Source: Asterochloris sp. CNOR1
Lineage: Eukaryota > Chlorophyta > Trebouxiophyceae > Trebouxiales > Trebouxiaceae
Assembly: GCA_963969365.1 (NCBI GenBank)
Contig: OZ017752.1
Span: forward strand, 2,294,001 to 2,358,000
Direction of reading: 5' to 3'
Length of the DNA: 64,000 bases
Part shown: positions 22,570-32,307 of the stretch, piece after piece
How positions within the stretch are numbered: the stretch's first letter is position 1
Layout: each line of letters opens with the position of its first letter
Program-made: the position numbers and the translations under genes
The notes under the pieces: generated by a model
Told to the model about the DNA's origin: nothing
The model's input: only the letters and a program-made list of their open reading frames with translations
Database searches by the model: none

Positions 22570-23583
22570 ATGCTGATCCAGTCAAGGAATTTGAGTGGAG
22601 TGGCTGGCATGTGGCCAGTGGCAGGCTGCAGTCAGATGCACATGAGGCTCACCCAGCATGCCACCCTGCAGCTGTCCCCAATTGCCAAAATGTGGACCAC
22701 CCCTGCCAGGTGTCTATGCCAAAGCCAGGCCACAAAGAATGGAGGAGAAGGTGATGGAGAGGACTCCCCAGGTAGGACAGGCGGCTGTCAAGAGCTTCGC
22801 AGTAGAAAAGGGCTGAAAGCAGTTGTCTGCACCTCTTTAGGCGCCAGGCTGCAGCAGTCTGGTGCCGTCCCCATCAATGAGCTGGGTGGACGATTTGGGA
22901 TGGCCCTCAGTGCGCTGCGAGGCGAGTTTGATCCAGATGCCGACGTGGAAGTGAGTCCAAGGCCGGTTGGCAAGTTCTGTCTGATTTTAGGGGTGCTGTC
23001 CTGCATTCTGTATTGCTGTTCACAGGTGTCTCACTCTGCTGCAGAACACTGAGAAGGGCCAGAACCTCATTCTAGGAGCCCTGGTGCAGTTTCCAGCACA
23101 GCACACCTTCAACGTGGTTGTCAAGCCACCTGTTGTAGCGGTGAGCTGCCGCTACTCGAGCTGGCACTCTGGACTGACCTGCCAAGTGACTGCCACTCCC
23201 ACTGGATCCCAGCCAGCCTTCAACGGGATGGTTGCTGGCAGCCATATTCTATACAGCAGCACAGGAGGTCGGCACCCTCCTGCTACAGGGCGCAGGACCC
23301 ATCGCACAGGGCGCCATTCTGAGGGAAATGCAGGGGGCCATTGCCAGGTTTGACATGTTCACCTGCTCTGCAGCAGCCACTTCAGGTTGTTTTGGCACTC
23401 ACTGGGCCTGCCAATTGCAGAGTCTATAAGAGTGAGCTTAGCAGCAATGACTGTAGGATCACAGAGCGTCTCAGGGGTAAATTTTTGAGCATCAAGCTCC
23501 AACTTCAGGTGGTTTCGGCACATCAGGTTGCTGATATTCACACAGCGCTAGGGGAGCACCCTTGGGTCATCATGAATTATTGA
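22570..23583 (+). CDS. DUF493 (YbeD-like) domain protein, probably plastid
   Basis: DUF493 is a small ACT-like alpha/beta fold. Bacterial YbeD and plant plastid members have no firmly established biochemical role. Exons are 22570-22950, 23045-23140, 23265-23347 and 23421-23583, giving 240 aa with consistent phases. The N-terminal region is Met/Gln/Thr/Arg-rich and transit-like. The linker has SGAVPINELGGRFGMALSAL. The domain begins LVQFPAQHTFNVVVKP, continues GAILREMQGAIAR, and ends with GKFLSIKLQLQVVSA and VADIHTALGEHPWVIMNY. This FP-x-x-x-TFNVV start and HP-x-V-x-M end are typical of plant DUF493 proteins. Starts at 22570, 22609 or a nearby Met are all possible. Confidence 0.72.
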
Positions 23584-23780
23584 TTCATATAGGAGTCCAG
23601 TATCATTTCTTGCTTGTCTCATTGCTCATGCCCAGCTCACAGCTCTGACCTATCTGTGTCCTTGCCAAAATATCTGCTGATTCGCTCCAGCACATCTGCC
23701 CATGCATGCCGCCCTCGCCTAAACATAAACTCACGGTACCTCTGCAATGGTAAGCGATTTGGTTGAGACAGGCACGCATC

Positions 23781-23785
23781 TGTAA
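23781..23785 (+). terminator. Candidate poly(A) signal TGTAA for the DUF493 gene
   Basis: TGTAA lies about 200 nt after the DUF493 stop codon and just before the convergent end of the M20 dipeptidase gene. Confidence 0.45.
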
Positions 23786-23877
23786 GGTGCAAAGCAAGGC
23801 TCAACACCTAAAGCCCCTAGCTAGGGTACTGCATGCACCCAGTCCGATGAATTTTGCCAGAAATGCAGCAGTGGGGC

Positions 23878-26800
23878 TCAGGAGGCACATGCAACTTGAG
23901 GATCAAAAGCAAAGGACTCTGGCTGCAGCAAGGCCCACACCTCATTTGGGCTATGCAGGTTGTCGTCTGGTAGGCCAAATGCAAACATGGTGCTTTCGAG
24001 GCCAAGGTGCTTCCGCATCAGCACCAGGGCTGGAATGCTGCCTCCCTCCCGGTAAATCAGAGTAGGCTGTCCCATATGCTCCGTGAGAACCTGCACCACA
24101 ACATGAGCACCTCAGGCTGGCACCAGAATACATCGAGAGGTGGCAGTTCTCATGCGTCATGGTCGTGTGCTGCCTGTCAGCCGCAGCCATGCAGCAGGAG
24201 AGGCATGCACCGCACTGCGCCCCACCGCTGAAGCCGCCTTGTTGATGGCACTTTCACGAGCCATGCTGTAGGGACTGGCCACAAAGGACAATTTATTGAA
24301 TGTCAGTTTGGCTTCTGCTGGAGCGTGACTCTGGATATGCCTCCTGAGCACCTGCAGCGCCAGTTGTGCATCAGGAGCGCGCTGCGACAAACCGGCTGCA
24401 CAGCTAGTGTTGATGGGGAGCCAGTGGGCCCAGCAATCAGCACCTTGTCCTGTCACCCGCACGCTCCGTGCGATGTTGCTGCAGTGAGCCACTCACCTCA
24501 GTAATATGTACAGGATCCTGATCAGGCACCTGCAGGGGAGCATGAGACAAAACGGCTGCAGAAAGAGCTGGCCAGCGGCATGGGCCAAAGACAATCAAGG
24601 CGACACAAAGCAATGCCTGTGCCGCTCAGCCACACGCGTTCCTGAAGGGGTGCTTCACATTGGCCGCAGCTCGAGACCACCACACAGACAGCCCTGACAG
24701 CTGCTGTGGTGCAAGGCAACCACCGCCTGGATGACGCACCAGACGGCAGGATATCTTGGCTGTGGCCTTGCTGGGCACAATGGTCTTGATCCCCTCCCCC
24801 TGCAGGAGGGGGGTCCCCAACAGTGAGCGCCGCCGTGGCTGCCAGCAGGTGCAGCTGCATGTGAGGACGCCACTTCCTCAAGACAACCACAGAGCTGAGC
24901 ACCAAGCAGACGGCAAGCAGATGCACTTGCACTTCATGGCGCCGTCAGCAGGGAGAGATGGCACACCCGGTGCAATGCCCAAGGTCGCACATGGAGGTGT
25001 CACTTTGACCCTGGCAAGGCACAGACCGCATGCCGTGGCCTGCAGCACCGACCTGAAAGCCGCCCCAAATGCCCACCACGTCAAGTGTGGGGCGCAGCCA
25101 CCTGCAGGCAGGAGGGAGCATGCCTGACGCCTCGTGGCCATGCCCCAGCCTGGTGCCTCTGAAGATGAGAGTCCCAGCAGTGCCACAAATCATGCACGGC
25201 ACACTGCAGCCAGGCTTCATACTGCTATCCAGCAAGAGACCTCTCTGGGCCCTTGCTCTCTCTTGCTGGGCGATGCAAACAGACCAGGATTGGTGTCAGG
25301 CTGAAGCAATTCTGTCCTGGGCAGCAGCCTGACCTGCGCTCCAGGGTGGTGAAGCCACTCTCGCCAACAGGCCCCAGAGCCCCCAGTGCCTTCATCTCTG
25401 CGGCTTCATCAAACGGGAAAGCTGCCTGATCGGTCTTGTCAGCTTCGGTGATGTCATTGACGCCGCTGCAGCAGCAGGCGCAACAGACCACACACTCGGT
25501 TTGACACCTGGGTCAGGCCACGTAATCCATGAGGTGGTTCTGCATGCAGTGGCTGTGATGGTCTGCATCCCTCCTGGCAAGCTCGCGCCAAAGCAGAGCT
25601 GCTGCACAGGCTTGAGGGCGAAGCAGGGTCTGGTCAGCAGTTGGTCAAGTAAAAGGCATGCTCAACAGGTCGGCAGCTGCAAGCACATGCCATGCCAGCT
25701 CAAGGGCTGGCCAGTAGGTTGGCTCAGCAGCTCCTCACTCATAGAAGCCTTCCACAGTCACATGGTGGTTCTCATCGTGCAGGCCACCTATGAGGCGAGC
25801 CAGGGCGTTGATGGGGTTCAGAACACTGCCGCCCTTCATGCCTGCAGGGCGTGAACTGCATGGCACCTCATCAGGCAATGATGCTGCCAGCTTTTGCAGA
25901 TGACAGACACTCTGGGCGCTCCAGCCCAGATTTCTGGCCTGTCCCCCCAGGTTGCCAGACGGCAGGTGCATTGATGCACATAACAAACTGTGGGTAGTGC
26001 ACTAGCCTGGACCTCAGGCTTCCGAGGCTGCGTGCAGATCTATGCATGCCAGCAGGAGATGGCAGGCATATAAGCCACAGGGCCGCCCACCTGAGTGCAG
26101 GTCAAAGTCCACAGTCTGCAGCTCGATCTCCACGGCAATCGAGCCCCGCAGGCTGATGGGGATTCCACCCTGGTCCGCCGAGATCTGCAGAGGACATTCA
26201 GACAATCATGGAGTCCGGCGGATCAGCGCCAAGTCAGGCCATGTCACATGCAGAAAGGGGCACAGAGATCCCAGGTGCAGGACTGATCAGCTGCAGTGCA
26301 GTCCAGCAGAGTCAACAGGGTGTCCATCAGCTGAGAGAGCAGCATCTGCTGCAGAGTCTTGCACACAGTCCTGGAGGCCGGGCTGGGCAGGCCAAGCCAG
26401 CCACATTCTGCAGCACCACCAAAGCTGGCAGAGTTGATGAGACGGCATGCCCAGAATATGCTGAGCTGCCCGTTGCCAGCTGACAGCACACTTCCTGCTG
26501 CTCCATTGTTTGCACAGGCTTCTGAGGTTGAGTTGAACTGCGAACCTGGCGTGTATCGGCTAATGCCGGCACTTGCTGCATGACCTTGCACATGTCCTGC
26601 AAAAGCATGCTGGCAAGGCCCACCTGGCCCCCATCAGCTGATAGTGCAGCGTCTGCCGCCAGCAGCTTGGTGTGCTGCGCAAGGAAGGCGTCCAGCTGGG
26701 GGCTGCCGATCTCCTCCTGCCCCTCCAGCATGAACTGCATGGCCGCAAATTACTTGCAAAAGCTGGTGCTGCAGCCCTGTCATGTCAAGGTTGGCTGCAG

Positions 26801-28200
26801 ACCCTGCTCTTGGGTTGCTCTTGGGAAAGCTGGCAGGGGCAGGCCAGGTGCAAGCAGGCAGTTGCCAGTGTGGGCAAGAGGCCTGCACCGCGTCACTGTC
26901 AGTGCTCTGCAGGAAGGCCTGCATGCAGCTTGAGTGCTGCACACCTTGCCCAGGATCAGTAGGGTGCTGCATGCCGGAATTTGACACAGGTGCCACTCTA
27001 CATATGGCTGTCTCTATTCCTTCCAGCCAGTGCAGGCTGGCATTTGCAGCACAGTAGAGCCGCACCCACCTTGACATTGACCGGCAAGCGGCCTGTGGCA
27101 TTGAGCAGGGCCTCAATTGCATGTATGGGCTGCAGCAGGCCACCTGCATGCATGCATGGCAGGTACACTCAGCCATGTTGATCACTGTGTTGCTGCCAGG
27201 ACAGGCAAATGCTCTGCTGTGCAGGGAGGACAATCTTGAAGGAAGACGCGCACAGCTTTGGGTAGCTGCATGACCTTACCTTTGTCATCATCCACTCCTC
27301 GGCCCTTGAATGCACCATCCTCCAGGCGACACTCAAAGGGAGGGGTCTTCCACAGGCGCAGAGGGTCCACAGGCTGCAACATGCAAAGGCAGATGTGTCC
27401 AAGCGAGGCTGCAGGGAGGTGACCAGATTTTGGGCGCAACAAATGACAGCGCCCTGCCTGGGCCCGCTGTGATCAGACCGCTGCATCGGGTGCTGATAGG
27501 CGTTGGGGGCGAGCTGTAGACAACACTGCACTCAAATTGCACTGGGCATGGCGAGAGTAGAGCAGATGCAATGCACAGACGTGGGGGCCCGCATGGCACA
27601 AGTGGCATTGGCGTGCATCGGGCAGCAGAATGGCATGTACTGAGGCCAGACAACATTGCAGGGCATGGACCTGAACATCATAGTGTCCGTATATCAGGAT
27701 GGTGGGCTGGCCAGAGGCATGCAGCCAGTCTGCATACACGACAGGCTGTGCTCCCGTCTCCAGCTTCTGCACATGCTGCAGGACGACAACGACATGTCAT
27801 GCATGCATCAAGGGTTTGGCAGGGCTAAGCTGCCTGGGCAGGCCTATGAGCTGGTCCAGTGGTGCTGAGGCTGAATGATTGACAGAGCCATTGAACTACA
27901 GACTTCACAGGGGCCTGCACAAGAAGAGCACACCTCCAGGCCAGCCTCTATCAAGCGGACAGTGAGCCATTCAGCTGCTTTGGCAAGGTCAGGCTGGTGC
28001 TCCTTCAGTGAGCTGATACTTTGAATGTCAACGAGGTCACACAGATCTTTATTGTATCGCCCTGCATTGGCATTCAGATCTGTATGCACCTGCTCCAGGG
28101 AGGCAGAGATGAGTGGCAGCAGGATGCTCCCAAGCAGCATGGCTCCCAGGAGCAGCATGATGGGGGAGAGGCTTTCAGTCAAACTGGGATTCAACCCCAT
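23878..28200 (-). CDS. M20 family metallopeptidase (dipeptidase)
   Basis: This is a di-zinc peptidase of the M20/ArgE/DapE/CNDP superfamily, hydrolysing small peptides. Exon 1 (27934-28200) starts [10 protein letters not shown] followed by [20 protein letters not shown], a signal peptide or membrane anchor, then [20 protein letters not shown]. Further exons give [10 protein letters not shown] (metal His and catalytic Asp, 27.7 kb), RGVDDDKG (bridging Asp, 27.3 kb), EGQEEIGSP (catalytic Glu pair, 26.7 kb), VDFDLHSGG (dimerisation-domain His, 26.1 kb), [18 protein letters not shown] (25.8 kb), [10 protein letters not shown] (25.4 kb), [13 protein letters not shown] (25.1 kb), [18 protein letters not shown] (24.8 kb), [14 protein letters not shown] (24.3 kb), and [13 protein letters not shown] with [12 protein letters not shown] (last metal His, 24.0 kb). 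All key residues are present. The C-terminus beyond the last His is short and may be mis-modelled. Confidence 0.85.
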
Positions 28201-28987
28201 TTATTTTGTGAATTGACTAGAATTTGAGAGATTTATAAAGAGTCCGGGAGCAGACAAACAAGAAGCGGCCAAAAGGTAGCATTGAACTGAACTTGTGCCG
28301 AAGCAACCATGCACCTAGCAACATTGAAAGTTGGTCAGTAAAGAAGTACCTGTCGAGGTCTGTCCTGGTTGCTAGAAGAGGTGGCTACGGGTGTTGCGCA
28401 GGGTCGTCAAGCTGAAGATCGTGCAGCAAGTTGTGCTGCTCGTCTTGAATGGGTTTCACTGACTTGCAAAGGCAGCAAGTCTTCTCATGTCTGGCTTCTG
28501 ATGTACATCAGTGGCCTCTGCTTACTGGATGTGAGGTTGCTTAGTGTATGCCGGTGTAAAGCTGCGCATCTGCTTGTACATGTGGCCCACGGTGCTGTCT
28601 GGCTTTTGCTGCAAAGGGCCGCTCATGGCGCTGTGCGCTGGGGGTGCTGCCTGGGCTGTTGCAGGCCTGCAAAGCAGCAGGTGTTCGCAGGAGCCTCAAA
28701 TTTGCGATCGGTGCGCTGTCAAACATTGCTCAGAACAACACGTTGTCAGCCAGGGCAAGCAAATGGTGCGCGGTCCCTTTTCACACAACAGGCCACACAA
28801 CAACTGGTGGTGGATCCTCTCCAGCACTTTGGTGACCATGCTGGTGGCATTCTGATGCGAAACCTCACAGCCATGAGAACCAGGCCATGCTGGCATGTTG
28901 ACCATTCACATGTGGCGCTTGGCAAACCAGCTGCTGCTCCCTTTAAGGATCAAATCGGCCTACCCAGGTTTCAAGTGCAGCCACAGA
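28201..28987. other. Divergent region, M20 dipeptidase and AP endonuclease
   Basis: About 790 bp separate two divergent starts. The first 130 bp next to the dipeptidase are AT-rich and contain a TATA-like element. A long plus-strand open frame (28369-29061) runs through the region into the AP endonuclease start in another frame and shows no domain. One short plus frame near 28665-28770 reads LKFAIGALSNIAQNN, which weakly resembles an armadillo helix. Confidence 0.35.
28231..28240 (-). promoter_or_regulatory. TATA-like element upstream of the M20 dipeptidase
   Basis: The sequence atttataaag lies about 30 bp upstream of the proposed dipeptidase ATG in an AT-rich stretch unlike its surroundings. 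It is near-palindromic, so it could serve either strand. Confidence 0.35.
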
Positions 28988-31900
28988 ATGCCCAAACGAA
29001 AGTTAGCAGCAGCCAGCGATGTCGAGAAGCCAGCAGGAGCCAAGAAATCGCCTGGGTGTAGATCCATGCTTTCGCCATGCTCTTTCTGACCATCTGCAGC
29101 ACTGCAGTGACATCATTGATATTGTTCAGGAGGCGGAAAAAGGAAGTTGCAGCAGCACAGGAGAATGGCTCCTTGGAAGCACAAGCAGACAGGTGAAGAC
29201 TGCTGCTCCACTCCCTTCAGCATTGCCAGCATGAAGGGCTGTCAGCGGGCAGGAGCCAGAACTTGGAACGCTGTGGTGCACTGCAGGACAGCATCGACTG
29301 TTGATGATCCAGTTGACGCAGCAGCTGAGGAGCAGCCAGATCTGGCCAAGCCTAAGGCCAAGAGGAACCGCAAGAAGGAGCCAAAGCCAGGTCACTGCTC
29401 CCTGCCCCCTGCAAGCCTTGAGCGGCAGTATCAGCAGTGCATTTTGCTTTGTTCATGCATTGCTGCACAGGAGGCCCTGGAGCGCTCCTGAAGGTTTTCC
29501 AGCTTGACAGAAAACGTGCAGCATGCTGATGTGTAGTAAGTTTGGCTTGTCTGCTTGTGGCATGAGTAGCACAGAGGCCTGTGCCAGCCACGCCCTTGGC
29601 TCATCGCCTGACGCTGGTGCATGTAGTGCTGCCAGTGTTCAGTGCTGCCATGCGCCCACCAGCCAGCGAGGGTCCCACTTCGGCCATCCTCACCTGGAAT
29701 GTAGCCAGCCTGCGTTCGCTGCTAAAAAAGGTGCGAGCAGTCCCACCAACTGCCCTCGGGCGGCGATGTGCCTGCCTGCACAAATGACACTACGCTTGCG
29801 CAGCGCATGGCATGTCCTGTATCCATGTAGCTTGAGCTGCTGTCCTTGTTGCATTACGCCAGGCAGCACACGAGTGCCGTCCATGAAGATCTGCCATCAG
29901 CCAGGGGCACCACGTAGCTCAGACAGTGTCGAAGGTCAGGAGGCTGCAGTGTCTGCTTGACCCTCAGCCATTCAAGATTGGTGTAGAAAAGCAGGTTCCC
30001 TTTCCCTTGTTGAAGTCCATATACTGAAGCAGGATGCAGAGGCCATCAGAAGTCTGCTGGACATGGAGAAAGTGGATATTCTGTGCCTGCAAGAGACCAA
30101 GCTGCAGACCAAGGGTGTGGCTGAAATAGAAGAGCAGCTGGCCCTTTTGGGTTGGCACGTCTACTGGAGCTGCAGCACGGGCAAGCTGGGCTACAGTGGG
30201 ACAGCCATCATCAGCAGGTGAGGCGTCAGGCACTCATCGCTTGTATGGGCACATGTTGGCTGCAGCAGGAGAGCATCATCTGCAGGTGGGTGTCAAGCAC
30301 TCAATGCCTGCGTGGGCGCAGCTTAGCTGCAGTGCAGCAAGGTGGCCTTCATCTGCAGGTGGATGTTGATGCAGCCCAGCAAGCTGGGCAGGCTGTGTTG
30401 AGCATCCGAGCAACCCCCACATGCCACAGCTGCAGGTGCCATGCTCAAGTGGATGCTGGTGCAGGAGGCTGCCCAGATGCCTGCGCTCCTGGCATGTTTT
30501 GCTGACCAGAAGGGCTGCAGGCAGCGGCGTCTCTGGTCAGGTGTGCCTGCTGCGCAGACCCTTGCAGGCGCAGCACGGCGCTGGCCTTTTGCACTGGCCG
30601 CCCGCCTAGACAGCCTGCAGCAGAATCACGTGTCACTCATGACTGCAGGCAGAAGCCTCTGAGGGTTCAATATGGCATAGGACAGGAGGAGCTGGATGAG
30701 GAGGGGCGCGTCATCATGGCCGAGTACCAGGACTACAGGTACATGCTGTGCTGCTGAAGTTGAAGTGCCCCAACTGCATCACTGCTCACTTCTTCCCGAA
30801 GATGAGCGAGCAGCCCCCTGTGGCAAGTATCAAGCATCACACAGAGTGCACCACCACCTGCCGCTACTGCTAGCAGCAGAGCAGCAAGACACAAGCAGCT
30901 CTTTTGGTCATGCTGCAGCTCATCGTCAAGGCAGCTTGCCTGGGGAACTCAATCACCTGTAGTGTGTTTCTCACACTGTCTCAAAAGCTGCAGTGTGGTC
31001 AATGTCTACGTCCCCAATGCTGGCGCAGACTTGAAACGTCTCACGTACAGGATAGAGCACTGGGACAAGCAGTTCAGGTGAGGCTTGCATGGCCTGTGTC
31101 ACACTGTGTGGCGGGATGCTTCTGAAGCTGCAGCCCTGCTTTCGCTGACTCTGATCTTGCTTCTGTGGCAGTGCAGGGTGTTCATCAACCAGCTTCAGGC
31201 CTCTAAGCCAGTCGTCGTGACTGGCGACCTCAATGTTTCGCATCAAGGTGTGCTGTAGGTGATGCTGGCCTGCAACAAAAGACAACCTCTTCCCATGGGG
31301 CTGAAGCTGCTGTCACTTGTACGGCCTGTGCTCTCAAGCTTCGTTACAATTTCCTGCTGTCCTCACACACTGGCTCTTGCTGCAGAGATTGACATCCACA
31401 GCCCCAAAACCAACAGGCGCAGCGCAGGCTTCACTGAGGCATGCTCTGGCAGCAAGGCTGCCGCTTGCATAATGGCAGAGCTGAGCCAGCAATTGCAGGC
31501 CTCGCCACATAAGCTCTGTGCTGCATCATGCAGTGTGCTAGCCTGTGCTGCATCAGACCAGAGTATGGCCGGGCTTTCAGTGAATGTTGCCTGCCTGGCA
31601 AACCATTGCCTCTGTTTGCCACATCTGAACTAAGGGATGCCTCTGATTTGGGTTCGTGGCAGCCCTGCTGAGACAGCAGCACAGTGGGTGCGGTTGAGCC
31701 CCAGACATCTGCGGGTTCACGCTTTGAGCCTCAGATATGCTCGCTCGATGCAGGAAGAGCGCAATTCTTTTGGACTCCTGCTTGATGAGTGCAACCTGGT
31801 GGATGGCTTCCGGAGGCAGTACCCAGAAGTAACAGGCTACACGTGAGCACTGATGCTGATCTTGGGGTTCAGGCCAGCAGTCGTGCTCTTTACCTGGGCT

Positions 31901-32207
31901 GCATATTGCAGGCAGCTCAACAGCTGCCTTAGTAACCTGACAAGGGCTTCTCAGCAACATGCTGCTGCAATTGTGCAGATACTGGGGGAGGCGGCCAGGG
32001 CTGAAGGAAGGAAACAAGGGCTGGCGTCTGGATTATGGGCTGGTCAGTTGAGCTAGGCTCCTGTGCCCTCTTGCAGCTTAAGTTGCTCAGACTCTCGTGC
32101 TGTTGCAGATCTCTGAGAGCTTCATCAACAGAATTCATGAGACATATCACTTGCCCGACATTACAGGCAGTGACCACTGCCCCGTGGGCGTTGTAGTCAA
32201 GCTGTAG
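28988..32207 (+). CDS. AP endonuclease, ExoIII/APE1 family
   Basis: This base-excision-repair enzyme cleaves DNA 5' to abasic sites. Eleven exons join in phase: 28988-29055, 29287-29390, 29636-29730, 30033-30217, 30649-30738, 30994-31077, 31177-31247, 31386-31438, 31754-31842, 31979-32042 and 32109-32207 (333 aa). The N-terminus is Lys-rich (MPKRKLAAA; KAKRNRKKEPKP), likely nuclear or organellar targeting. Catalytic motifs are intact: ILTWNVASLRSLL, VDILCLQETKLQ (metal Glu), GYSGTAIISR, VNVYVPNAGADLKRL (Tyr), VVVTGDLNVSH (Asp/Asn), HSPKTNRRSAGFTE, NKGWRLDYGL and ITGSDHCPVGV (Asp/His pair). Exon 8 appears to use a GC donor (gag|gcatgc); joining there gives GFT-EEERNSFG, which fits the family. 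The intron after exon 4 contains copies of the exon end. Confidence 0.93.
30190..30375 (+). repeat. Two echoes of the AP endonuclease exon 4 end
   Basis: The true junction reads acagccatcatcagcag|gt (ends 30217). Similar strings with a following GT occur at 30261-30300 (gagagcatcatctgcag|gt) and about 30327-30375 (ggccttcatctgcag|gt). Intronic text after each copy is also related (gtcaggcactca and gtcaagcactca). Spacing is about 70-75 bp. Confidence 0.75.
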
Positions 32208-32307
32208 GGCATTGCTCCCTAACGACTCACTCAAGGCATGAATGGATTTGCAGCTCACCCCACACCCTCACTCTCACGCCATGCATGCTGCTGTCAACTT
32301 ATTTGAT

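Noticed and set aside
28178-28205. gggttgaatccca on the minus strand resembles a tRNA B-box
   Set aside because: It encodes the start of the dipeptidase (MGLNPS) and lacks an A-box upstream.
28369-29061. 230-codon plus-strand open frame
   Set aside because: It overlaps the AP endonuclease start in another frame, has no domain, and is Cys/Ala-rich as expected from shadow frames in this composition.
29880-30032. Plus-strand coding-like sequence before AP endonuclease exon 4 (for example KQVPFPLLKSIY)
   Set aside because: The in-phase join to exon 3 uses the acceptor at 30032; extending upstream brings stops or breaks the family alignment.
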